Shown: positions 18,632 through 28,526 of the stretch, piece by piece
Numbering within the stretch: the first letter of the stretch is position 1
Layout: every line of letters starts with the position of its first letter
NCBI GenBank assembly: GCA_963792175.1
Contig: CAWBVG010000040.1
Span: 1 to 64,000, forward strand
Length of the DNA stretch: 64,000 nucleotides
From: CAWBVG01 sp963792175
GTDB taxonomy: Bacteria; Acidobacteriota; Vicinamibacteria; Vicinamibacterales; CAVVIG01
Direction of reading: 5' to 3'
Position numbers and translations under genes: made by a program
Notes under the pieces: model-generated
What the model saw: the letters and a program-made list of their open reading frames with translations, nothing else
The model's database searches: none
Told to the model about the DNA's origin: nothing

Positions 18632-20014
18632 TCAGACCTGGGAGGCAGGCTGTGGCGGCTTGAATACCCCCCACGGCGTCCCAGCGCCTTGCGGCGCACG
18701 GCGTGCAAGGACGCGCAACATGACCGCGGGAGTCATCAACGACGAGGGCGGTGCCAGCAGGTTCAGCACGTCGAAGAATTTGCGGCAGACGACCGGATCG
18801 TCCGAGGCCGCGGCGTGCACACGCTCGAGGTATCGATTCACCAGGTTCGAACCGGGCGGCCGTGTCCCTTCGACCTGCGGATATCTCAAATCCTCGCCGG
18901 TGGCAATCAACCAGGGAATGTCGACGATCGCGCTCGCCTTCGAGTAGAAGCGGGCCGCGAGGCCATCGAGCCCTGCCGCGAGACTGTCGTCGAGCGCCCT
19001 GGCCTCGGTCGCCGCGACCGACATGCCTTGACCGTAGAGCGGGTTGAAGCTGCAGATCGCGTCGCCGATCACGAGATAGCCGCGCGGAAAGCGCTTCATG
19101 CTCTCGTAGAGCCGCCGCTGGTTGGCCGGAAATCGATAGCACACGATATCGGTCAACGGGCGCGCGGATGTGATCAGATCGTGAACCGCGGGCGTTGGAA
19201 GGGTCCCCGCAAATTTCGTCCACGCCTCGACATCACTCGGCGGGTGGTCGCCAATTGAACCGACCAGCGTGACCACCCACCGATTCTCCTCGGCCGCGAT
19301 CACCGCCGCATATCTGGTTTCCGCGGGCGCCGTCCCTGCGACAATGGCGCCCATGGAATTGAAAAAGTCACCAGGCTTCCGATGGAAGACGCGGGTGGCG
19401 TACCCGACGTCGATCTTCACGGTCATGACCTTCGGCTGACCGAATCCCCATTCTTCCAGCCACGCCGGAGATTGCGAGCCCCTGCCGGTTGCATCGACGA
19501 CCAGGTCGGCGGTCATCATCTCTTCGGCTCGGTGGTCGCGGGATTTCACGCGGATACCGGTGACGCGGCCGGCCGCCGCATCGAAGCAAGGTTTGACCGC
19601 GTCGAACTCCTCGACGAACCGTAGGTTGGGAAGTGCCCGGAGACGACGGCGGATCGTCGTTTCCAGGCAGGGGCGGCTGACCGTAATGCCGCGAAGGCCG
19701 GATTCGTGACGCAGCTTCCAGCGTCCGTACTGAAACCACAGGAAGTCGCCGACCACATCGCCGCGTGGCGCGCCACGCGCTTCCAGTTCGTCCATCAGGC
19801 CCGGGAAGTACCCGTCCATGACGCGGTAGCCGCTCGCGAGCAGCCCGTGCGCATGGGCCGACTGCGGCACGCCTTTCCGGACGACGGGCTCCTCGGGTAA
19901 CCGATCGCGCTCGACGATCGTGATCTGATCGAAGTGCGCGCTCAACGCGCGCGCGGCCAGCAGGCCGCCGATGCTGGCGCCGACAACAACGGCCGAGCCA
20001 TGACGGTTGGACAT
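18632..20014 (-). CDS. FAD-dependent monooxygenase / oxidoreductase
   Basis: The 460-aa product has the PHBH-type flavoprotein layout: N-terminal dinucleotide-binding strand AVVVGASIGGLLAARAL, the DG-like region LVVDATGRGS around residue 176, and the second FAD motif GYLVIGDAICSFNPLYGQGM near residue 320. Similar proteins oxidise or hydroxylate lipophilic or aromatic substrates; the substrate cannot be deduced. There is no signal peptide. No reductase or biosynthetic partner is adjacent, and the upstream amidase gene is 65 nt away on the same strand, so co-transcription is possible. Confidence 0.8.
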   Translation of the reverse strand: MSNRHGSAVVVGASIGGLLAARALSAHFDQITIVERDRLPEEPVVRKGVPQSAHAHGLLASGYRVMDGYFPGLMDELEARGAPRGDVVGDFLWFQYGRWKLRHESGLRGITVSRPCLETTIRRRLRALPNLRFVEEFDAVKPCFDAAAGRVTGIRVKSRDHRAEEMMTADLVVDATGRGSQSPAWLEEWGFGQPKVMTVKIDVGYATRVFHRKPGDFFNSMGAIVAGTAPAETRYAAVIAAEENRWVVTLVGSIGDHPPSDVEAWTKFAGTLPTPAVHDLITSARPLTDIVCYRFPANQRRLYESMKRFPRGYLVIGDAICSFNPLYGQGMSVAATEARALDDSLAAGLDGLAARFYSKASAIVDIPWLIATGEDLRYPQVEGTRPPGSNLVNRYLERVHAAASDDPVVCRKFFDVLNLLAPPSSLMTPAVMLRVLARRAPQGAGTPWGVFKPPQPASQV

Positions 20015-20079
20015 GCTCTCGTCCCTCGTTCACCAGTAGTGTAGCGCGGGCACGAAAGAGATCCGTAAGAGGCGCTCGC

Positions 20080-21885
20080 TTAGAACCCGGCTGGCCGCTC
20101 TCCTGCGACGCCGAACGCCCGCTCCAGCGCGAGGCCGGCCCGCGCGACGGTGCCTTCGTCGAACAGGCGGCCGATCAACGTCACGCCGTGCGGCACGCGG
20201 CGCGGCGGCGTGAATGTCGGCAGCGGGTTCCGCGGGTCGGGCGCCCAGTCGCTGCGCGCCTCCGAGACGTTGACGAATCCGGCGCGCAGCGTCAGCGACG
20301 GATGCCCGGTGAAGTTCGAGATCGTGAGCATCTCGCCGCGCATCGACGGCACGAGCAGCAGATCCACATCCGAGAAGACGCGTGCCATCTCCGTCGCCAC
20401 CCGACGCCGGAACCGATCCGCCTGCACGAAGTCCACGGCTGAAAGAAACCGCGCTTGGCGAAACAGATTGGGCCACGCGTCCGGCACCTGCGCCTTCATC
20501 GTGGTCAGACTGCCGTTGAGCGCGAGCTCTTCGAACGACGCCGCGGCCTCGCTGAACAGCACGTGCTGCAGCGAACCGTACGGCCAGTCGGGCAGACTCA
20601 CCTCCGCCGGGACCATCCCCAGCGTCTTCGCCGTCTCGAGCGCGGTGCGATCGACGTCAGTCGCCGGGTTTTCCTTCATCCAGGCCGGAAAGTAGCCGAT
20701 GCGCAGGCCGGCGACCGGCGCGGTCGCATCGAACTCGAGGTGGCTGGGCACGCTCGACACATCGCCCGGGTCCGGCCCGGCGATCGCCTGCAGCACCAGC
20801 ATCGCGTCTTCGACGCCACGGGTCATCGGGCCGAGCTTGTCGAGCGACCAGCACAACGTCATCGCGCCGGTGCGCGGCACGCGGCCAAACGTCGGCCGCA
20901 ACCCGGTGACGCCGCACCGCATCGCCGGCGAGACGATGCTGCCGCCGGTTTCGCTGCCGATCGAGAACCCGACCAGGGCGGCCGCGGTCGCGGCGCCCGG
21001 ACCCGCGCTCGATCCGGAGGCGCCTTCCTCGAGCAGCCACGGGTTCATCGTCTGCCCGCCGAACCAGATGTCGTTGAGCGCCAGCGCGCCCAGACTCAGT
21101 TTCGCGACCAGGACGGCGCCCGCATCGTTGAGGCGCCGGACGACCGCGGCGTCGGCCGCCGGCACGCGGTTCCGGTACGGCTCCGCGCCATACGTCGTGG
21201 CGATGCCGGCGGTGTCGAGCAGATCCTTGACGCCGTACGGGATGCCATGCAGCGGCCCACGATAGCGTCCGGCGGCGATTTCCGCGTCGGCCTTCTTCGC
21301 CTGCGCGAGCGCGGTGTCCTTCGTGAGCGTAATGACGGAACGGAGCTTCCCTTCGAACTGCTCGATCCGGCGCAGGTAGATGTTCGTCAGTCGCTCGGAC
21401 GAGATCTGCTTCCGTTCGATCCAGCGTGACAAGACGGTGACGGGCGCAAAGGCGATGTCGGCATCGCTGGCGGGCAGCGCGAGGGCGTCGCCTTTGCTGC
21501 GGACGAACCGATCGCGCGCCGGACCCGGGCTCGCGGCCGTCAACACCGGATTCCAGCGGCTCGCGGGCGCAAGGTCAGGTTCGAGCGCGATCTTCTTCGG
21601 ACCGGTCCTCCGCTCGAGAAGCGGCGCCATCGTTCGGCCCCAGCTCGCTGCCGCCATCTCGCGCTCGCCAGCGGTCATCGTCACCTGCGCGAGTTTTTCG
21701 GCTTCGGCAAACGTGGAGGCGGCGACGGGCGGCCCCGCCGCCGGCGACGTACCAAAGGTCGGCGGCGCACCCGGAGTCGCCGGCGGGTTCGGGACGCCGG
21801 CAGCCGGCGGCTGGTCGCGGCAAGCGACCGCCGCGCCCAGGACGCCCAGCGGCGCCGTGATGAGGAACTGTCTTCGGGTGTTCAT
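20080..21885 (-). CDS. amidase-signature hydrolase, Tat lipoprotein
   Basis: The frame is open to 22182, but the start at 21885 (MNTRRQFLIT) gives a twin-arginine signal followed by GAAVAC, a lipobox with Cys22, and has GGAGG about 9 nt upstream. The 601-aa protein has the amidase Ser-cisSer-Lys triad: Lys220 in LHGIPYGVKD, Ser292/293 in GASGSSAG and Ser316 in SETGGS. The family hydrolyses amides to acid and ammonia; the substrate is unknown, and the location is the periplasmic face. Family members of this long secreted type carry an N-terminal extension, seen here at residues 23-140. Confidence 0.85.
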   Translation of the reverse strand: MNTRRQFLITAPLGVLGAAVACRDQPPAAGVPNPPATPGAPPTFGTSPAAGPPVAASTFAEAEKLAQVTMTAGEREMAAASWGRTMAPLLERRTGPKKIALEPDLAPASRWNPVLTAASPGPARDRFVRSKGDALALPASDADIAFAPVTVLSRWIERKQISSERLTNIYLRRIEQFEGKLRSVITLTKDTALAQAKKADAEIAAGRYRGPLHGIPYGVKDLLDTAGIATTYGAEPYRNRVPAADAAVVRRLNDAGAVLVAKLSLGALALNDIWFGGQTMNPWLLEEGASGSSAGPGAATAAALVGFSIGSETGGSIVSPAMRCGVTGLRPTFGRVPRTGAMTLCWSLDKLGPMTRGVEDAMLVLQAIAGPDPGDVSSVPSHLEFDATAPVAGLRIGYFPAWMKENPATDVDRTALETAKTLGMVPAEVSLPDWPYGSLQHVLFSEAAASFEELALNGSLTTMKAQVPDAWPNLFRQARFLSAVDFVQADRFRRRVATEMARVFSDVDLLLVPSMRGEMLTISNFTGHPSLTLRAGFVNVSEARSDWAPDPRNPLPTFTPPRRVPHGVTLIGRLFDEGTVARAGLALERAFGVAGERPAGF

Positions 21886-21905
21886 GCGCATCCGCCTCCG
21901 CCAAG

Positions 21906-21941
21906 GTGTCAGAGTGGGGTCAGAGTGGTGTCTGACCCCGG
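21906..21941. repeat. short word-iterated hairpin, gtcagagtgg type
   Basis: gtcagagtgg is repeated and followed by its complement tctgacccc, giving an imperfect hairpin in the divergent gap between the amidase and the HEAT-repeat gene. Confidence 0.5.
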
Positions 21942-22182
21942 GCTGCCACATTTGCCACCGGTCGCCTGGGCGAAATCTGCGTACTAAACGGCCCAGCTGT
22001 GCCGTACCTCGGGACCTACTGCATCGGTTTGGCGAAACTTGCGCAGGCCTCGTGGTACACTCCCGGCAATTCCCGCCTGTCGCGTGCCCGTTCAACGACG
22101 GCATCGCGATGTTCCGCCATGCGCTCCCAGGGCGTGGCACTGGTAATTCGTTCCGGTGCAACTCAACTTCAGGGAGAAGCAT

Positions 22183-23535
22183 ATGCGTTTCCCGTCACGA
22201 ACTGGACGGATGTCGGCGACGCTGCTCGCGGCATTCACGCTCGCCACGGCGGGTGGTCACTCGGTTGCGGCGCAAACCCGCCAGTCAACCACCGACAGCT
22301 TGATCTACGACCTGAAAAATCCCGATGCGCCAAGGCGTCAGTCGGCCACGCGCGATCTGGGCATCGCCAAGTTCCTCCCCGCCATACCGGCGCTCTTGCC
22401 GCTCGCCGGGGATCCCGACGCCTCGGTGCGGCGCGAGCTGGAACTGACCCTCGAGGGGATGAACGACATCCGCGTGCTGCCGGGCCTCGTTCAGCTCTCC
22501 GCCGACCCCGAGGCCGACATTCGCGAGCGGTCGGTCCGCGCGCTGGTGAACCTTCACCTGCCGCGCGCGACCGGACCCACGGCGGCCCTCGCCAAGCTGG
22601 GGAGCCTGATCGCCGCCTGGTCCGACGAATACTCGGACATGGTCGTCGAGCCAGACGTCCCCGTGGATCCGTCTGTCATCACGGCGCTGCGCGCGAGGCT
22701 GAGCGACACGGAAGACGGGATTCGCCGAATCACCGGACGCGGCCTCGGCATCCTGCGACAGGAAGCGGCGATCCCTGAACTGGTGCTCGCCGCCGCTCAG
22801 GACCGCGACCCCGAAGTTCGATTCGAAGCCGTGCGCGCGCTCAGAAAAATCGGCAACCCGGCGGTCGGTGAGCGTCTCATCCCGATGCTGGATCTCAACG
22901 CCGAGAAGGTGCGCCTCGAGCTGATCACCACGCTCGGGAAGCTCAAATACCGGCCGGCGGTGCCCGAACTGACCCGCGTGTTCGAACAGGCGAAGGCCAG
23001 CGACCACGCCCGGCCGCTGGCGCTGTCCGCGCTCGCGGACATCGCCGACCCCACGTCGCAGCCGATGTTCCTCGAATTGAAAACGGACAAGGATGCCACC
23101 ATCCGCCTGTACGCGAACGAGGGACTGGCGCGGCTTGCGGACAAGTCGCTCGAGACCGTGATGTCCGCCGACCGGCTGGTCGAGAAGAACGTGCGGGTCC
23201 AGACGGCGCAGGCATTCGGGCTGCTGCGGATGGGACGACAGGAATACCTCGAGGAGCTCGTTCGCTCGCTCGGCCGTTCGACGACGAAGGATCTCGCGAG
23301 GGAATACCTGCTCGAAACGCCGTCGGCGGAGCGGGCGGCGTTGTTTGGCGCGACGTCGAAGAGCGCCGCGGTGCGCGCGGAACTGGCGGATGTCCTGGGC
23401 CTGATGAAGGACGAGTCAGCGCTGCCAGCGCTTCAGGAGCTGAAGCGCGATACGCACGGCGAGGTGGCGCGGAACGCCGAGCGGGCAGTTCGGCGGATCA
23501 CAGCGGGAACGACGGTGGGGACGCAGTTCGACTGA
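22183..23535 (+). CDS. secreted HEAT-repeat protein
   Basis: The start at 22183 follows GGGAG by 8 nt and opens a signal peptide (LLAAFTLATAGGHSVAAQ). The mature 425 residues consist of about ten HEAT-like helical pairs, for instance IPALLPLAGDPDASVRREL, DRDPEVRFEAVRALRKIG and SALPALQELKRDTHGEVARN. Such repeats bind proteins and have no catalytic residues. The partner is unknown. The gene stands alone on its strand, divergent from the amidase. Confidence 0.8.
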   Translation: MRFPSRTGRMSATLLAAFTLATAGGHSVAAQTRQSTTDSLIYDLKNPDAPRRQSATRDLGIAKFLPAIPALLPLAGDPDASVRRELELTLEGMNDIRVLPGLVQLSADPEADIRERSVRALVNLHLPRATGPTAALAKLGSLIAAWSDEYSDMVVEPDVPVDPSVITALRARLSDTEDGIRRITGRGLGILRQEAAIPELVLAAAQDRDPEVRFEAVRALRKIGNPAVGERLIPMLDLNAEKVRLELITTLGKLKYRPAVPELTRVFEQAKASDHARPLALSALADIADPTSQPMFLELKTDKDATIRLYANEGLARLADKSLETVMSADRLVEKNVRVQTAQAFGLLRMGRQEYLEELVRSLGRSTTKDLAREYLLETPSAERAALFGATSKSAAVRAELADVLGLMKDESALPALQELKRDTHGEVARNAERAVRRITAGTTVGTQFD

Positions 23536-23633
23536 GCCCGCTCCTGGCAGGCTGCGAAAAACGCGGTCTTAATTTCGTGACTTAGAGCGTTAGGGCTTAG
23601 AACTCTGCTGGACTGATTCGCCAGGACAACCTG

Positions 23634-25331
23634 CTAGTGTCGAATCGACGGCTCGGCGAGGCCGTGCTGCGCGAAAAACGCTTCGAGCTCCGGCATGTCG
23701 ACGTCGGTGAACTGAACGCCGGCCCGATACAGCGCGTTCTGGGGATCCTGGCCCTGCTCGACCAGGACCCAGACCACGCGCGCTTCGCACGACAGCGCGC
23801 CAGAATTGCTCGGCAGCTGCAGACGCACCGAGCAATTGGGCCGGATGGCGCGCGGCGACAGCACCTGCGCGCCGTGGGTCGACAGATCGACCAGCGTGCT
23901 GTGCGCGCCGTCAACCGCGACGTCGCCGCCGTCCTGGATCTTCACGCGACGCGCCTGCCGGACGCGGAGATAGGGCGGCGGTTCGGCCGCTGCCCCGGTT
24001 TTCCGAGGGCGCAGACGCTGGCCGAGATGGTCGATGATGATCCCGGCGATCGCTTCCGCCACACTCGCGTCCTCGCGCGACGACTCCGGCGGGTTCTCGG
24101 CGTACAACATGATCGCGCCCTTGTCCTGCGGCACAATCGGCAGCGCGATCGCGTACGCGATCGGATGACCTGACAAACCCACCAGTTCGCCGCCATCCGT
24201 GTCCTGGATGGTCGCCGGCTTCCATTCGTCCAACCCGCGCCGCAGCAGCGCATCGTCGGTCAACGGAATCACGGCCCGGCGGCTCTCGAGGGGCGGGTCG
24301 AATCCGCGGCTGCCCCAGACGGTGCAGCCTTGCGGCGTGACCACGCACAGCGCAGCACGGGAAAAATTCTCGGCGAGCGATTCGAGCGCGGCATCGAGCA
24401 TGGCGCGTCCGGTCGCCGCGCCGCTCAAGCGCTGCAGGGCCGAGCGCACGCGGCCGATAGCCGCGGCCGGATCGCCGGCCGTCGTCAAGGACTCATCGAC
24501 GACGGATCGGTGCCCCGCCTCGAGAGCGCTGATCCGCGCGGTCGCGCGCTGCAGCTGGAGCCGGATCCCGTCGGCGTCCGCCTTGGCCTGCAGCGCCTTC
24601 GCACGCGCGGCCTCGAGCTCGGCGGCGATGACGTTGCGGTGGTGGACTTCGCCTTCGAGATGCGTTTCCGCGATTTCGCGCGCGAGCATCAAATCCGACC
24701 GGACGCCTTCGAGCGACGCGATCTGATTACGCGCTTCCGCGAGGCTGGCCGCGGCGGCGTCAGCGTCCCGCCGGGCCGCGGCGGCGGCGCGCTCGGTTTC
24801 CGCCAGCGCCTGAACCGCCTCCATCCGCGCCGCGTCGGACTGGGCAAACCGCTGCTCGCCATCGCGCAGCGTCACTTCTGTCCTCGCCTTGAACTCCGCC
24901 AGCGTGCGAGCCGCGTCAACCGCCGCCGCGTCGGCTTTCGCCAGGCGCTGCTCGAAATCGGCCCGTGTCTCGTCCATCAGCGCCGTCGCGGCATCGAGAT
25001 CCGCCTGGACGCGGTCGAGATCCGCCTTGGCGCGCGCGCGAACCGTCGTCAGCTCCTTGGCGGCCGCGTCCTCGAGCTGCGCGCGCGTCCACGTGCACGC
25101 GGCATCGGTCTGCTCGGCGGCGACGTCGCACAGTTTTTCGACGATCGCCTCGAAGGCGGGGTCGTTCCCCTCGCGGCCGAGCGCGCGTTCCAGCGCGGCC
25201 AGGCGCACGTTCACCGTATTGCGCAGCGAATCGAGCTCCTGACGGGCCGCGTTCTGAATGTCCGCGGCAACCGTATCAATCGCGGCACTGGCCTGCTTTC
25301 GAAGCGGACTATTCGAAGTTGTCGTAGCCAT
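23634..25331 (-). CDS. coiled-coil, GAF-like and PilZ-domain protein
   Basis: The start at 25331 (MATTTSN) removes a non-protein-like 50-residue leader, although no Shine-Dalgarno is seen. Residues ~10-300 form a long Ala/Glu/Arg coiled coil, ~320-460 a GAF-like sensor fold (TVWGSRGFDPPLESRR ... AIALPIVPQDKGAIMLYAE), and the last ~90 a PilZ domain (RRVKIQDGGDVAVDGAHS ... LVDLSTHGAQV). PilZ domains often bind c-di-GMP through RxxxR and D/NxSxxG; here QARRVK and DLSTHG are present. It may couple c-di-GMP to a structural partner. Confidence 0.75.
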   Translation of the reverse strand: MATTTSNSPLRKQASAAIDTVAADIQNAARQELDSLRNTVNVRLAALERALGREGNDPAFEAIVEKLCDVAAEQTDAACTWTRAQLEDAAAKELTTVRARAKADLDRVQADLDAATALMDETRADFEQRLAKADAAAVDAARTLAEFKARTEVTLRDGEQRFAQSDAARMEAVQALAETERAAAAARRDADAAAASLAEARNQIASLEGVRSDLMLAREIAETHLEGEVHHRNVIAAELEAARAKALQAKADADGIRLQLQRATARISALEAGHRSVVDESLTTAGDPAAAIGRVRSALQRLSGAATGRAMLDAALESLAENFSRAALCVVTPQGCTVWGSRGFDPPLESRRAVIPLTDDALLRRGLDEWKPATIQDTDGGELVGLSGHPIAYAIALPIVPQDKGAIMLYAENPPESSREDASVAEAIAGIIIDHLGQRLRPRKTGAAAEPPPYLRVRQARRVKIQDGGDVAVDGAHSTLVDLSTHGAQVLSPRAIRPNCSVRLQLPSNSGALSCEARVVWVLVEQGQDPQNALYRAGVQFTDVDMPELEAFFAQHGLAEPSIRH

Positions 25332-25502
25332 GATGATGGTGATGACAAAAGGGTGGCGGGCAAGCCCTATGCCACGCAAATTGAGCCAAAGAACGCGAAA
25401 ATTGGCGTTCTTGCGACCCGGTCGATGCCGATATTGCAACGGCAATGGCGGTCTTCGGCGCTCGCGATCGGCATGTGGCATGCACGCTTTGACACATCAG
25501 TC

Positions 25503-25667
25503 ATGGATGAACACGATGACGATCTCGAGTCCGAGGTTCACGTCGCGGCCGAGCAGGAGTCCGAGAGCTTTCCCGTCACCGGTGACGAGCTGACCGACGT
25601 GACGACCAATCAGCCAGCCGACGCGGACGAGGACCCGCCACTCGACGACGACGAGGCCGAGCTTTAG
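25503..25667 (+). CDS. small acidic protein, 54 aa
   Basis: A short frame beginning MDEHDDDLESEVHV and ending DEDPPLDDDEAEL: more than a third of residues are Asp or Glu and none is Cys. It sits between the divergent PilZ gene and the amidohydrolase gene. The strong composition argues against chance in this GC-rich frame, but no function or Shine-Dalgarno can be given. Confidence 0.4.
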   Translation: MDEHDDDLESEVHVAAEQESESFPVTGDELTDVTTNQPADADEDPPLDDDEAEL

Positions 25668-25747
25668 CAGCCTGATTCGCCGTGCGCGTCGCGCGGGCCG
25701 GACACGTTCGCCCTTCCGCCCGTGGCGTACAGATCGAACACCCGATC

Positions 25748-27718
25748 ATGACGGCTTGCGATATCCGTCTGACCAACGCGACCGTGCTGACGATGGACGA
25801 ACGCTTTACCGTCCACCGCGGCAGTTCAGTCGCGATCGCGGGAGACGCCATCGTCGCGGTCGGTCCAGACGCCGACGCGTACGCCGCCGCCGACACGATC
25901 GACTGTCACGGCCGTGTCGTCATGCCCGGTCTCGTCAACGCGCACACGCACGTCGCCATGACGCTCTTGCGCGGACTGGCCGACGATCTGCGCCTCGACG
26001 TGTGGCTGATGGGCTACATGATGCCGGTCGAACGCGAGTTCGTCAGCCCGGAGTTCGTGACGCTCGGCACCAAGCTCGGATGCGCGGAGATGATCCGATC
26101 CGGCGTGACGTGCTTTGCGGACATGTATTACTTCGAGGACGCGATCGCGCGCGCGGCCGCCGACGCCGGCATGCGCGCGCTGTGCGGCCAGACGGTCCTG
26201 CGCTTTCCCGCGCCGGACGCCAAGAGCTACGAGGATTCGCTCCTGTTCGCGCGCGAGTTCATCGAAAAGTGGCACGGCCATCCGCTGATCGTGCCGGCGC
26301 CCGCGCCGCACGCGCCGTATACCTGCACGCCCGATATCCTGCGCGCGTGCGCGGAGCTGGCCGTCGAATTCGACGTGCCCCTCCAGATTCACCTGTCCGA
26401 AACCGCGCTCGAGGTCGAGAACTCACGCCGCGAGCACGGCATGCCGGTCGTGCCGTGGGTGAAGAAGCAGGGGCTCTTCGACGCGAAGGTGCTCGCGGCG
26501 CATTGCGTCCACGTCGACGACGGCGAGATTCGAGCGCTGAAGAATGTCAACGCCGGCGTGGCGCACAATCCGACGAGCAACCTGAAGCTCGGCGCCGGCA
26601 TCGCGCCGGTCGCCCGCATGCTGGAGCTCGGGGTCGACGTCGGCATCGGCACGGACGGCCCGGCCTCGAACAACGACCTGGACATGTTCGAGGAGATGCG
26701 GCTGGCGGCGTTGCTGGCGAAAGGCGTGAGCGGCGATCCGACGGCGCTTCCGGCGCGCGATGCGGTGTCGATGGCGACGCGGCTCGGCGCCCGGGCGCTG
26801 CACCTCGATCGCATCACCGGATCGCTCGAGCCCGGTAAGCGCGCCGACCTGATCGTGATCGATCTGGATCAGCTGCACAACGTACCGGCCTTCGATCGCG
26901 ACCCGAACGGCATCTACGCCCGAATCGTCTACGCTGCGAAATCGACCGACGTCGTCGACGTCATGTGCAACGGCGCGTGGCTGATGCGCGACCGTGCTCT
27001 CCTCACCCTCGATGAACGCGCGCTGCGCGAGGCGGCGCAGCTCGAAGCCAGGCGCGTCGATCGATTTCTCGCCAGCCGCGAAGTCAGCGTGCTGCAGAAG
27101 CTGGTTGCCGTCGGCGGCGCCATCGAGCAGGAATCGTTCGAGGTGCAGGTCAAGGCACGCCTGGCGTCCGAGGCGCCAGTGCTGGCGGTGTTGTCGAGCA
27201 AGCAGGTCACGGTCGTGCGATCGAGCCACTACCACCAGTACGACACCTACTGGTCGTTCGACGATCCGGATCAAGGCTGGCTGCGCTACCGCGAGGACGA
27301 GTTCCTCGACGCCGAGGGCAAGGTCACCGGCGCGCGGGCGCGCTTGACGCTGACCGGCCGGAGGCGCGAGGAGGAATTCGGCGCCGTCCTGCTGTTCCGA
27401 TCACGGTACCTTGCGCCGGCGGCGCACTCGGCCCGCTTCTATCGCGAGTATTTCCGGCCCGCCGCGGAGCATGTCGTCGAAAAAGACCGCCGCCGGTGGC
27501 TGCTCGTCTATCGCGGCGTCGAGTTCTACCTGCACCTCGATCGCCTGATCACGCCGCCCACCGACGGCTACTTCATCGAGATCAAATCGCGGACGTGGTC
27601 GCGGCGCGACGCCGAGGACAAGGCGACCGTGATCAACGAGCTGATCGCGCTGTTTGGCGCCAATCCCGACGACACCATCCGCGACGGCTACGTGCAGCTC
27701 GCCGCCGGCCGCGCCTGA
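25748..27718 (+). CDS. amidohydrolase fused to a CYTH-like domain
   Basis: The ATG at 25748 starts a 656-aa protein. Residues ~1-430 are an SAH/MTA-deaminase-type amidohydrolase: metal motif NAHTHV (His66, His68), PAPHAPYTC, QIHLSETALEVE, AAHCVHV and GTDGPASNN. The C-terminal ~190 residues form a CYTH-like barrel: FEVQVKARL in place of the classical ExExK, VRSSHYHQYDTYW, LLVYRGVEFYLHLDR and YFIEIKSRTW. Both parts are in one uninterrupted frame. The first half probably deaminates an adenosine-like compound; CYTH proteins act on triphosphates or cyclise ATP. The combined role is unknown. Confidence 0.85.
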   Translation: MTACDIRLTNATVLTMDERFTVHRGSSVAIAGDAIVAVGPDADAYAAADTIDCHGRVVMPGLVNAHTHVAMTLLRGLADDLRLDVWLMGYMMPVEREFVSPEFVTLGTKLGCAEMIRSGVTCFADMYYFEDAIARAAADAGMRALCGQTVLRFPAPDAKSYEDSLLFAREFIEKWHGHPLIVPAPAPHAPYTCTPDILRACAELAVEFDVPLQIHLSETALEVENSRREHGMPVVPWVKKQGLFDAKVLAAHCVHVDDGEIRALKNVNAGVAHNPTSNLKLGAGIAPVARMLELGVDVGIGTDGPASNNDLDMFEEMRLAALLAKGVSGDPTALPARDAVSMATRLGARALHLDRITGSLEPGKRADLIVIDLDQLHNVPAFDRDPNGIYARIVYAAKSTDVVDVMCNGAWLMRDRALLTLDERALREAAQLEARRVDRFLASREVSVLQKLVAVGGAIEQESFEVQVKARLASEAPVLAVLSSKQVTVVRSSHYHQYDTYWSFDDPDQGWLRYREDEFLDAEGKVTGARARLTLTGRRREEEFGAVLLFRSRYLAPAAHSARFYREYFRPAAEHVVEKDRRRWLLVYRGVEFYLHLDRLITPPTDGYFIEIKSRTWSRRDAEDKATVINELIALFGANPDDTIRDGYVQLAAGRA

Positions 27719-27817
27719 CAACGGCTGGACGAAGGCGTATCATCCGGCTGTCCGTGCCCGTCGTAGCCGGGCGGTCTTCGGCATGCGGCGTCGGCGCGCT
27801 TTCTCGAGGTGCACGCC

Positions 27818-28526
27818 ATGTCCAGATTGTTTACAGGTCCGGTGATGATGTCGTTCGCCGCGCTGCTGGCGAGCACAGGCTGCGGACCGACGGGGACGCC
27901 GGCGAACTGCACGTTCACGGTCCAGCTCGCGCAGCATCCCGGGATGTTCCACGGCGCGGGCGTGCCCGCCGCCGGCGGCGACTACTCGGTCGACGTGATC
28001 GCCAATCCCTCGACCTGTCAGGTCCCCACCCAGACACCCGACTCGTGGATCACGATCACGCAGGAAGTGCCGGATCGCGGCCTGGGATTCCGGATCACGG
28101 CGGCGGCCAACACCGGATCGGGGCGGCGCACCGGCACCGCGTTCGTCGGCTTCCAGGCGCTGACCGTCAATCAGGCGGGCACCGGCGGATCCGGCTGCAC
28201 CTTCCAGCTGATTCCCCCGAACTCCGCCTTCACGGCGAGCGGGCGGGCTAGGAGCGTTCGTCGTGGTGCCGAACGACCAGCGGTGCGGCTGGCGCGTCAA
28301 TCGCACATCGACGGGCGAAGACTGGTCGACCGAAGCCAGTCCCATACGCGGTATCGGCACGGCCGCGATTCGGTTCGACGTCCGCTCTTCAACCGCGGCG
28401 CCGCAGCCGCCGCTGCCGCGGCAGGCCGAGAGTTCGAGTCACCGACAGCGCCGGCGCTCACGTGGGCGCGCACGCGTACGCGCAGCAATAGCGGCGGATC
28501 GCTATCGCCGCTTGACCTCGGTGTAA
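27818..28526 (+). CDS. BACON-like secreted lipoprotein, frameshifted
   Basis: The ATG at 27818 gives a lipoprotein signal with lipobox LASTGC. The mature part is one BACON-type beta sandwich (CTFTVQL ... WITITQEV ... AFVGFQALTVNQAG) followed by the start of a second (CTFQLIPPNSAFTASG). At about 28245 the frame changes and the second sandwich continues as GAFVVVPNDQRCGW to a stop at 28526. BACON domains bind carbohydrate or protein in many Bacteroidota and Acidobacteriota surface proteins. The 3' end overlaps the convergent phosphodiesterase gene by 25 nt. Confidence 0.55.

Noticed and set aside
20455..21429. 324-aa plus-strand frame across the amidase gene
   Set aside because: Typical antisense artefact of high-GC coding DNA; the amidase triad is on the other strand.
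22285..23007. 240-aa minus-strand frame across the HEAT gene
   Set aside because: Antisense shadow; the plus strand has signal peptide, ribosome site and HEAT repeats.
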